A stretch of 64,000 nt of DNA from Myxosarcina sp. GA_180221_E-2-1-MAG-40_15. Lineage in GTDB: Bacteria; Cyanobacteriota; Cyanobacteriia; Cyanobacteriales; Xenococcaceae. The DNA lies in assembly GCA_020692205.1 (NCBI GenBank), contig JAIMKV010000005.1, positions 32,920 through 96,919 of the forward strand, written 5' to 3'. Numbering within the stretch: the first letter of the stretch is position 1; the number at the start of each line of letters is the position of its first letter. This document shows positions 1-7,472 of the stretch, piece by piece. The notes below the pieces were generated by a model. That model did no database searches. It was not told the origin of the DNA and saw only the letters and a list, made by a program, of their open reading frames with translations. A program made the position numbers and the translations under genes.

Positions 1-957
1 GTTTGGATCAGCTCGATCAGTCGTGGCTTCGGGAATTAGCTGCAAAAATAAACGACGTGCATCAATATTGGAAATTACGCCGATTTTAGCCCGATATTCT
101 GTCCCGTCGGCGACTCTAACTCCTTCGGCGCTGCCATCATTACCAACTAAGACTTCTGATACAGAGCGATCGCATAATACTTCTCCCCCTTTATCCTTAA
201 CCAAATTTAATAAGGCTTGAGTCAATGCTCCTGTCCCGCCACGGGGTCTTGCCATTCCAGGATGGTGACGCATCGACATCATCATTGAGCCGATGCCAAT
301 AGTTTTTTGCGAAGGAGGCGCGCCAAATTCTGCTGCTAGTCTAGCTAGAGGAGCTTTGAGAAATTCTGAGTCAAACCAATACTCTAAGCTATCTTGGGGA
401 CTAGTAAGCATCGTCCGCACCAAATCTAAGGTCTTGTCAACTCCACCTAAGGTAGAGAAAAGATTTTTGACGTTGCTCCAGCCATAGTTACCGATAATAT
501 CAACAACCGATTTTGGGGGTGCGTTAAATACGGGCGTAATTCCTTGGGTTAAACGCTGCCAAAAATCAATAAATTCGCGATATTTGGCAGCATCTCGTTC
601 GCTGTAGCGAGCAATTTCGGCACAGGTTTGATCAATCGAACTATGCGCCAGAAAATATTTGCCGTCAGGATGGGGACAGAAAGTTACAGGGTCACAATAA
701 AGATATTCCAGACCATATTTAGTTAATTCTAGTTCTTCAACTACGGGACCTAAATGAATAAACTCATGGTCGATCGCACAAAGATTAAACTTAAATCCAG
801 GTGCTTCTTCGGGCAAAGCTTCTTCTGTGGTTGCTCCACCACCAGGAATAGAACGCTTCTCCAATAAAAGAACGCTGTATCCTGCCTTGAGTAAGTAGGC
901 TGCACAGACCAGTCCATTATGACCTGCACCTATGATAATCGCATCGTATGTTTGCAT
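1..957 (-). CDS. crtO: CrtO-type beta-carotene ketolase (3' end outside window)
   Basis: FAD-dependent enzyme of the phytoene-desaturase superfamily; cyanobacterial CrtO adds a 4-keto group to beta-carotene, giving echinenone or canthaxanthin. The 319 visible codons open with a Rossmann FAD motif (IIGAGHNGLVCAAYLL, about residues 8-23) followed by LLEKR and a PGGGATTE stretch. The segments CAIDHEFIHLGPV and FNAPP, and later ARPRGGTGAL, match what I recall of Synechocystis CrtO. The ATG at 957 is the only sensible start. The usual length is about 540 residues, so roughly 40% is missing beyond the left edge. The closely related CrtI/CrtISO-like oxidoreductases are the alternative; the N-terminal block favours CrtO. 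It reads away from htpG and is separated from it by a repeat-rich spacer. Confidence 0.82.
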   Translation of the reverse strand, partial: MQTYDAIIIGAGHNGLVCAAYLLKAGYSVLLLEKRSIPGGGATTEEALPEEAPGFKFNLCAIDHEFIHLGPVVEELELTKYGLEYLYCDPVTFCPHPDGKYFLAHSSIDQTCAEIARYSERDAAKYREFIDFWQRLTQGITPVFNAPPKSVVDIIGNYGWSNVKNLFSTLGGVDKTLDLVRTMLTSPQDSLEYWFDSEFLKAPLARLAAEFGAPPSQKTIGIGSMMMSMRHHPGMARPRGGTGALTQALLNLVKDKGGEVLCDRSVSEVLVGNDGSAEGVRVADGTEYRAKIGVISNIDARRLFLQLIPEATTDRADPN

Positions 958-1323
958 CAAAAGCGTTTGTCGACAGTGAGCTAATAATTACTTTTTAATC
1001 CTAAATAAAAAGTCATAAATACTTTATCTACCATTGGGAATACATTATTCAGTAGTTCACTTGATACAGTAAAACATTAATTATGAAATAAGCTATTAGC
1101 TTCTTGATGCAGTCCTAAAGGATACCGCTTCGCGACACGAAGTTAGTGCTAAAGCATACCGCTTCGCATATTCTTTAGGGCATATCGCTCATGAGGGAAA
1201 CCCCCAAGACCGCGCTGCATCGCTTTTAGCTTTAAAGTTTGCTATCCAAAAAAAAGAACGAGTTGATTAGTTCTCGTTCTTTTTAAGACTATTTATTTTT
1301 CTAGCTTGTACTAGTTGCCAGAT
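958..1323. other. Intergenic spacer crtO-htpG with repeat-like element
   Basis: 366 bases without a gene. Between 1106 and 1221 lies a compact element bounded by 7-base inverted ends (GATGCAG at 1106-1112, CTGCATC at 1215-1221) and containing two copies of TACCGCTTCGC. Such short, stop-rich elements are common between cyanobacterial genes. The htpG terminator occupies 1251-1284. The crtO promoter should lie between about 960 and 1100, but I see no convincing -10/-35 pair. Confidence 0.5.
1251..1284 (-). terminator. Intrinsic terminator of htpG
   Basis: A perfect 12-bp stem (AAAAAGAACGAG at 1251-1262 against CTCGTTCTTTTT at 1273-1284) closes a 10-base loop about 40 bases after the htpG stop. 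Read on the minus strand it runs into a T tract; the plus strand also ends in T5, so it may work in both directions. Confidence 0.8.
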
Positions 1324-3291
1324 TTACTTCTTGGTTAAGTTGGTCAATACCTGATTAGAACGTTCGACAAAAGCTTTCATTCCGTCGGCATCAAAGGCTT
1401 TTTGTGACATTAATGCTAGATCATAAATATGATTGCACATTAAGTTAACCATCGAATTAGAATTGTCAACGCTTTGAATAATCGTGGTTTTGTTCAAATC
1501 TAATAGATTCTGGATCAGAGGATGTGCTGTATTAATCATCAAGACATGATCTTCAGGAAATGTCATGGTTTTTTCCTGCATCAAGGCTGCCATTTCCTGC
1601 ATCCGACGCATTGCTTCTGGTAGTAACACCATTGCAGGAGGAGTTCCTTGAGGATCGTCTGATTTGATTGCCTGAGTTTTAATATTTACTCTGGGTTTGT
1701 TGAGTGCCTTTTCAAACAACTCTTTGATTAGTTCACTACGAGTTTTGTTAGTGGTAGGATCGACAATTTCTTGTGCTTTATCGTCTTCGACTAACGTGTC
1801 ATCTAACTCAGAGTCAACCCGAGCAAACTTAACTTCCGAATATTCTCGTTCGAGAAACGGAATAAAGTAGTTTGCGTCAATAAAAGAATCGAGGAAGAGA
1901 ACTTCTAAACCTTGATTTTTATATAATTCGACGTAAGTATTTTGCGTACTAGGATCGCTACAGTAGTAAACTTGATTTTCCCGTTTCTCCTTGTTGCGTT
2001 CTAAATATTCTTGCAGGGTAGTATAGGGTTCGGTAGGCGGATTATTTTTGTCTTCATTGACATTAGACCAAGCATCATCACCCGCAGATTGAACTTCTAC
2101 TTTGGGTGCAGCTTCGGTAGCTGTGTCCGCTTGATAAGTAGTGCGGTAGATAATTAGATCTTCTACCTGTTTCTTGAACTTGTCGTCTCTAATGGCACCA
2201 TATTTAACAAATGTGCCAACATCAGACCAACAGCTAATATATTTACTGCGGTCTTCATCGTATAGTGACTTGAGACGATTACCAATTTTCTTAGTGATAA
2301 AGTCAGCAATTCGGCGTACAGTGCGATCGTTGGTTAAGGCACTACGAGAAACGTTAAGCGGAATATCGGGACTATCAATCACACCCTGCAACGGCATTAA
2401 GAATTCAGGAATGATTGCTTCGCAATGTTTGCTGACAAATACCTGGTTACAGTAAAGCTGAATTTGTCCTTTAGAAAAATCAACGTCTGGCTTAAGTTTG
2501 GGGAAATAAAGGATGCCGTTGAGTAAGAAAGGATAATCAGTATTCAGATGCACCCATAACAAAGGCTCTTCTTGAAAAGGATATAGATAACGATAAAACT
2601 CTAGATAGTCTTCGTCGGTTAAGTCGCGGGGGGACTTTTTCCACAGTGCATCTTGCTTGTTGATCTGTTCGTTATCTAGAACAATCTTGACTGGGATAAA
2701 ATCGCAGTAGGTTTTCACTAACTGCCTAACTCTTTGGGGTTCGGCGTATTCTACTTCATCGTCTTGGAGAGTCAGGGTAATAGTTGTGCCGACGGTAGTG
2801 CGATCGCTTTCGGTCAATTCAAATTCTGGAGAACCATCACAAGACCAATGTACCGCAGTTGAGCCTTCTTGATAAGAAAGAGTATCGATCTCAACTTTTG
2901 CTGCCACCATAAAGGCGGAATAGAAACCTAAACCAAAGTGACCGATCAGATCGTTAGAATCTTTCTCATATTTTTTGATGAAATCTTCCGCGCTAGAAAA
3001 AGCAACCTGGTTGATGTATTTTTTGACCTCATCGGCAGTCATGCCAATCCCGTTATCGGAAACGGACAGAGTTTTCTTGGTTTTATCGACGGCAATTTTA
3101 ATTTCTGGTTCGGCAATTTCTCCCTGCATTTCTCCTGCAAGAGATGCCATTTTTAGTTTCGAGATCGCATCTACTGAGTTAGAGATTAATTCCCGTAAGA
3201 AAATTTCGTGATCTGTATAAAGAGACTTCTTAATGATCGGAAAAATATTCTCGGTATGGATCGTAATGTTGCCTTTTTCAAGTACAGCCAT
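1324..3291 (-). CDS. htpG: Chaperone protein HtpG (Hsp90)
   Basis: Cytosolic Hsp90-family ATP-dependent chaperone. The protein shows the GHKL ATPase signature: FLRELISNSVDAI near residues 28-40, DNGIGMT, and GHFGLGFYSAF, followed by the Hsp90 middle domain (NVSRSAL) and a C-terminal dimerisation region. The reading frame extends upstream to 3378, but the conserved N terminus begins MAVLEKGNITIHTENIF, so I take the ATG at 3291 (655 residues, normal for bacterial HtpG). Monocistronic: a strong terminator follows. No CIRCE inverted repeat is visible in the 140 bases upstream, so HrcA control is not supported here. Confidence 0.96.
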   Translation of the reverse strand: MAVLEKGNITIHTENIFPIIKKSLYTDHEIFLRELISNSVDAISKLKMASLAGEMQGEIAEPEIKIAVDKTKKTLSVSDNGIGMTADEVKKYINQVAFSSAEDFIKKYEKDSNDLIGHFGLGFYSAFMVAAKVEIDTLSYQEGSTAVHWSCDGSPEFELTESDRTTVGTTITLTLQDDEVEYAEPQRVRQLVKTYCDFIPVKIVLDNEQINKQDALWKKSPRDLTDEDYLEFYRYLYPFQEEPLLWVHLNTDYPFLLNGILYFPKLKPDVDFSKGQIQLYCNQVFVSKHCEAIIPEFLMPLQGVIDSPDIPLNVSRSALTNDRTVRRIADFITKKIGNRLKSLYDEDRSKYISCWSDVGTFVKYGAIRDDKFKKQVEDLIIYRTTYQADTATEAAPKVEVQSAGDDAWSNVNEDKNNPPTEPYTTLQEYLERNKEKRENQVYYCSDPSTQNTYVELYKNQGLEVLFLDSFIDANYFIPFLEREYSEVKFARVDSELDDTLVEDDKAQEIVDPTTNKTRSELIKELFEKALNKPRVNIKTQAIKSDDPQGTPPAMVLLPEAMRRMQEMAALMQEKTMTFPEDHVLMINTAHPLIQNLLDLNKTTIIQSVDNSNSMVNLMCNHIYDLALMSQKAFDADGMKAFVERSNQVLTNLTKK

Positions 3292-3433
3292 ATTTATAAT
3301 TGCAGTATCAGTCGTAAACTTCTTTGTGATAACAATATTGTCTGATCGCACCCGAAAAAATATTCTAGGATACCCCACCTGTAACCATGCGGATTACCCT
3401 ACCTCTTTTGATTATTGATTAGTGATCGTTAAT

Positions 3434-4402
3434 TTACAGACGATCTGGTTCAAAATCGTTAATCGCTTTTTCCCAGTACCAAACTTCTGGTCGATTTGGG
3501 TGCAGCTGCATCAATCTTTCGACCAGGCTTTGGGCGATGTGCCAATTGCCTACCAGAACATAAAGTCGATGTTGAATGGCGTTTTGAGGATGAAGGGTGC
3601 GGACTAAGTGAGGAATTTGTGGTTTTGCAGGAGTATGTTGATAAACATTCTCTAGCTGTAATTCTAAACAGCGTCGTTCTAATTTGGCTGACTCAGCTAT
3701 GTTTCCTTGAGTGCGGTAGCATTTTGCTGCCTGGCGTAAATCTTGTTGCGCCCGCTCGTACTCTCCTAGCTCCACACTGATATTACTCCGACACTGATAA
3801 GCTTGGGCATCATAAGGATCTAGCTGTAACAGCCAGTTACAGTCTCGATACGCTTCTGCTAAATTACCTTGACTTACCTTTTGCTGAATTTGTTGGAGAA
3901 AAACCCGATTAGTCATCCCGCCTTGTGCTGCTACCTTTTGTTGTTCAATTTGGCGAATACGAGCAATGCAGAAGCGACAGCTTTCTTTATCTTGACGTTC
4001 TAAATATATTTTTCCTGCTTGTTTGAGATAGTCGATCGCCTGATCGTATTCTTTGAGTTTAAGGCAGATATTAGCCCGTAATTTATAGGCTTGTTCGCAA
4101 CTAGAATCGAGGCTAAAGACAATTTGGAGATCGATCAGACTGTTTTGAATATTATCTACCGACCAAAAAGCCTCTGCCCGACTGAGGTAGACGTTTATCT
4201 GTTGGTCATCAAGATTAAGACTTTGATTATAATCGGCGATCGCCTGTTCTATATTTCCCAGGTCATAGTATGCCAAACCTCGACGATAGTAAGCTTCAGC
4301 CGATTTAAGCTTAGAGGCGATCGCCTGGTTGAAAGCAGCAATTGCCGTTTCGTAGTTACCTTTTTTAGCTAGGGCAATACCCTGTTGTAAAAAATCTTCC
4401 AT
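3434..4402 (-). CDS. Tetratricopeptide repeat protein
   Basis: Protein of about 322 residues built from TPR units. The N-terminal third holds canonical repeats (GNYETAIAAFNQAI, AEAYYRRGLAYYDLGN, EQAIADYNQSL), followed by two further blocks around residues 95-130 and 175-235. TPRs are helical protein-interaction scaffolds; no catalytic domain, signal peptide or membrane segment is seen, so a cytoplasmic adaptor role is inferred. ATG at 4402 is chosen; an in-frame TTG three codons upstream (4411) is possible. Its upstream neighbour on the same strand ends 27 bases away, so the genes may be co-transcribed. Specific partner unknown. Confidence 0.85.
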   Translation of the reverse strand: MEDFLQQGIALAKKGNYETAIAAFNQAIASKLKSAEAYYRRGLAYYDLGNIEQAIADYNQSLNLDDQQINVYLSRAEAFWSVDNIQNSLIDLQIVFSLDSSCEQAYKLRANICLKLKEYDQAIDYLKQAGKIYLERQDKESCRFCIARIRQIEQQKVAAQGGMTNRVFLQQIQQKVSQGNLAEAYRDCNWLLQLDPYDAQAYQCRSNISVELGEYERAQQDLRQAAKCYRTQGNIAESAKLERRCLELQLENVYQHTPAKPQIPHLVRTLHPQNAIQHRLYVLVGNWHIAQSLVERLMQLHPNRPEVWYWEKAINDFEPDRL

Positions 4403-4429
4403 ACCAGACAAATATTTTGGCTCGATTAA

Positions 4430-4642
4430 TTAAGAACCAAAAACCTCACCTTCTATACCTTTCCACCATTCTCCTAACTTTAGCAAATCTGCTTGAATAT
4501 CTGCTAGTTCGCTCATGTATTCTTGGGGAGAAGTTTGCTCTTTGCGTTCTTGTAGCTTACTTAGCCTTAACTGCACCAGCAACCAGGGTTTAGATATCCC
4601 GCCTGTTGCTTCAATATACTGAGCTAATTCTTTGCTATCCAT
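4430..4642 (-). CDS. Small conserved hypothetical protein
   Basis: A soluble 70-residue protein beginning MDSKELAQYIEATGGISKP, rich in Leu, Glu and Lys, with a C-terminal GEWWKGIE segment. I recognise the type as a conserved small cyanobacterial protein without assigned function. The frame is open to an ATG at 4693, but the extra 17 residues (basic, hydrophobic) do not resemble the rest, so I prefer 4642. It lies between the EamA transporter and the TPR gene on the same strand and may be co-transcribed with both. Confidence 0.65.
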   Translation of the reverse strand: MDSKELAQYIEATGGISKPWLLVQLRLSKLQERKEQTSPQEYMSELADIQADLLKLGEWWKGIEGEVFGS

Positions 4643-4704
4643 TAAGTTATTTAAAAATATTCTAGATTTCTTTAACCATAACGTAATTGTCATAGTTCAT
4701 TTTT

Positions 4705-5601
4705 TTAGCGAACAAACATTACAGCAATGCCGCCCAGAGAAATCACTACACCCAATATTGCCCGAAGACTAATCTTTTCTCCCTGCAATGCTACTATGGG
4801 CAAAATAAATAAAGGACTGGTGGCTAACAAGGTTTGGGCAATTCCTGTCGGGGCAAACTTAAGGGAGATTTGCTGTAGCCAAATACCAAGATAGGTACTT
4901 GCTAAAGCAGCGATCGCAATGATCATTAAACTACGTTTAGATAAGTGCCAGTTAATTTTGGACGGTTGAGCAATCGGTAAAAACAATAGGGCGAAGGTAA
5001 TTACAATACCGCCGACTAAACGGATTAAAGTACTTTCGAGGGGACTAATATCCGACTGGATTAAGGCATAACGAGAAATGACTGCCCCTATAGCTTGAGC
5101 GATCGCCGCTAAGATGCCCCAAATAATACCCTGTTGTGAGCCGCGAAGATTATCTAGAGGATTCCGCTCACTAATTACCCAGGCTATCCCCAAAATAGTT
5201 AAAATAATACCGCTCCAGGCACTATTAGTTAATTGTTCACCAATAAAAATTAACGCCAACAATGCGCCGATGGGCGGGGAAGAAGTTTCTAATAAGAGAG
5301 TGCGTCTAGCGCCCAAACTGTTTAAGGCGGCAAAATATGCCGTATCTCCTAAACCAATGCCGATTATACCGCTGAGGGATAAAAGAGCGATGGTAGAAGT
5401 GGATAGATCGCTAAAGGCTGTACCCTGAATCAATAAGGTGATGATGATTAGGGCGATCGCAATTATGCCTTTAGAAAAATTAAGCTGTAGCGGCGCAATT
5501 TTTAACCCCAGGTGACTGTAAACGACAGAAGATATCGCCCAAAGTAGCGCCGCACTTAAAGCAGCTATTTCTCCAAGAAAATTATTGACTAGAAAATCCA
5601 T
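4705..5601 (-). CDS. EamA/DMT-family transporter
   Basis: Integral membrane protein of 298 residues with about ten hydrophobic segments arranged as two EamA halves (about residues 6-135 and 150-298), the signature of the drug/metabolite transporter superfamily. Members export amino acids, metabolites or drugs; the substrate cannot be read from the sequence. The C-terminal half ends with the typical LLATSPLFILPIVAL and IALGG-like helices. ATG at 5601 is chosen over an upstream TTG at 5628. The gene runs toward the small conserved gene 62 bases downstream and probably shares its transcript. Confidence 0.88.
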   Translation of the reverse strand: MDFLVNNFLGEIAALSAALLWAISSVVYSHLGLKIAPLQLNFSKGIIAIALIIITLLIQGTAFSDLSTSTIALLSLSGIIGIGLGDTAYFAALNSLGARRTLLLETSSPPIGALLALIFIGEQLTNSAWSGIILTILGIAWVISERNPLDNLRGSQQGIIWGILAAIAQAIGAVISRYALIQSDISPLESTLIRLVGGIVITFALLFLPIAQPSKINWHLSKRSLMIIAIAALASTYLGIWLQQISLKFAPTGIAQTLLATSPLFILPIVALQGEKISLRAILGVVISLGGIAVMFVR

Positions 5602-5645
5602 TGAACAATTGTCTATTCTGTTAAGCAAGTCTTCTGGTCAATATC

Positions 5646-7187
5646 TCACTGCTTTGGGCGGTGAACGGTACTTTGCCGTTTACTTCGATAGCGCGATATT
5701 TGCTGTCTTAAAGTTGAATATAGATCAACGTAGCCGTCCTCAGAGACAATTAAAGCCAAGCAGTTAACCTGGCGAGATCTTTCTCCATCAACATAGCGAA
5801 TCGCCGAGTTAAACCTTGCTCCCCTAGTGGAATTGCCATTTTCCGAAGCTTTACCGTCAAGTATTACCCCAAATGAATGGACAATACCATCGGGAGAAAT
5901 TAAAATTGCGCCGTCAACACTGGAGACATGAGAGATAATCTCTCTAGAAATCATCACTGGCTCGATAGGAGTGCTTTGAGACGCTAATCGTTGAGTTTCC
6001 CCTGCTGCCTCAGTGGTAATAACTAACATCGTACCGTGGCGTTGTTCTACTGCTGCCTCAACTGCTTCAACTAATATATTTGCTGTGGTTAGGTTGACTT
6101 GGAACAGTTGGTGTACCTGAGCGTGAAATATTTCTCGTTCAAATCGTGGTCTAGGTAACCTCGGCTGTCTATATTTAACCCGCAGCATAATATTTTCAGC
6201 ATGCACTAATTCCCAGGTATGATGTTCGACAAATCTAATTTCAAACAAATTTTCTAAGCTAGGTTGATAGGTGTCTGAGGGAGTTCCGAAACCCCAAACG
6301 CTCTCTCCATCGCATAGTAAAGCCATTTGAGTGCCAGAAATTTCCAGTAATTTTCGGATGCCTCGATAGTTATAAATCTCGATAGGAACTTTGAGCCGAA
6401 CTTTGACGATGATATCTGAATGATTATGGCAGATAATTAATCTACCTTTGCTGATCGTACCCTCATAACGTTCGGCAGCGATCGCATTAGCAAAGGATAG
6501 TAAATCAATCTTATTCCATTGATTCACATGAACCTTAATCGACCTCAGTAAACTGGATGCAGCATCTTCGATCACTCGCTCAGGATTAGCTAGAGACGAA
6601 GTATTCCCCGCCGATGCTCTTTGTAGTTCGAGTTCGCTCTCCTCTAATACTCGATAAATTACAGCTTCGAGAAAGCAACGATCAATGCGGTACTTGTGCA
6701 TCGGATGTATTTCATGTATTTCTTGGCTTAGCCGATATTGACGATCAAAATCTTGCTGATTGATTTGAATAACTGTCATCACCCAGTGTTCATTTTTTTC
6801 GATGGGAAAACTACAAAAGGAAACCCGTTCTTGTTTAAGATCGTGCTGTTTGAGAATAGACTGAACCGCTTGTCGTAGAGCTTTGGGATACAGAGAGTCT
6901 TTATGGGCTTGATTTAAATGTGCAGCACCCATAAAGAAAAATTGTTCAGGATCGTGATCAAAGTTGTCTTTGGCTAGGTCAAAAACTTGCTGGAAATCAT
7001 TGGCGACAAATTCACAGTCTTCTGGCTGAAAGAAAAGCTGATCAATCTCGTTCGTGGTAGGAATTCCGATTACAAATATGTTTGATTCCGTTGGCAACTC
7101 CAGAATTTGCAATATACTTTTGATCAGATGTTCCACTATATCTTGAAAAACGTGTTGCCATCGCCACATAAACATTTTGATTTGCAA
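5646..7187 (-). CDS. DisA_N-like (diadenylate cyclase-type) domain protein
   Basis: A 513-residue protein. The C-terminal part (about residues 370-500) looks like a diadenylate cyclase fold: a helix with VEAVEAAVEQRHGTMLVI, then VDGAILISPDGIVHSFGVILDG (the DGA nucleotide motif), then STRGARFNSAIRY and LALIVSEDG. Classical DisA/CdaA enzymes have GTRHR at the second motif; here RHR is replaced by RGAR, so c-di-AMP synthesis is not certain. The N-terminal 350 residues resemble no domain I can name and could be a sensor module. A TTG start at 7187 has an AGGA ribosome site ten bases upstream; ATGs at 7175 and 7169 are alternatives. Soluble, no signal peptide. Confidence 0.72.
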   Translation of the reverse strand: MQIKMFMWRWQHVFQDIVEHLIKSILQILELPTESNIFVIGIPTTNEIDQLFFQPEDCEFVANDFQQVFDLAKDNFDHDPEQFFFMGAAHLNQAHKDSLYPKALRQAVQSILKQHDLKQERVSFCSFPIEKNEHWVMTVIQINQQDFDRQYRLSQEIHEIHPMHKYRIDRCFLEAVIYRVLEESELELQRASAGNTSSLANPERVIEDAASSLLRSIKVHVNQWNKIDLLSFANAIAAERYEGTISKGRLIICHNHSDIIVKVRLKVPIEIYNYRGIRKLLEISGTQMALLCDGESVWGFGTPSDTYQPSLENLFEIRFVEHHTWELVHAENIMLRVKYRQPRLPRPRFEREIFHAQVHQLFQVNLTTANILVEAVEAAVEQRHGTMLVITTEAAGETQRLASQSTPIEPVMISREIISHVSSVDGAILISPDGIVHSFGVILDGKASENGNSTRGARFNSAIRYVDGERSRQVNCLALIVSEDGYVDLYSTLRQQISRYRSKRQSTVHRPKQ

Positions 7188-7425
7188 GATGCTATTTTCC
7201 TGATGACTTTTGCAATTGCTCGACTCGACTTTTGATTTGAGTTATTTAATTAATTTATCTTACTTAGAGTGACTCTTAAGTTCAAATCAATAAGTTTCAT
7301 GTTTAACTGCTATACCTAAATAAGATCCTGAAGGATTCGATCATTAATTAACCTGACTCGTATTAAGCAATTTTTAGCGACCAATTCTGGCTGGTTCTGC
7401 TCCTTAATTACCGCTGGAGATTCGA

Positions 7426-7462
7426 TATAGTATAAATCTATGTTGATTGCCTGATACAGGAG
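7426..7462 (+). promoter_or_regulatory. Candidate -10 box and ribosome binding site of the radical SAM gene
   Basis: TATAGT at 7426-7431 (or TATAAA at 7431-7436) could be a -10 element; no good -35 is seen. AGGAG at 7458-7462 lies ten bases before the TTG at 7473 and supports that unusual start. Confidence 0.45.
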
Positions 7463-7472
7463 ATTTTAAATT

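Noticed and set aside
2174-3211. Plus-strand frames opposite htpG
   Set aside because: The minus strand encodes a full, motif-complete HtpG; the opposite frames have no homology signal.
3292-3433. CIRCE heat-shock operator upstream of htpG
   Set aside because: No TTAGCACTC-N9-GAGTGCTAA inverted repeat or close variant is present.
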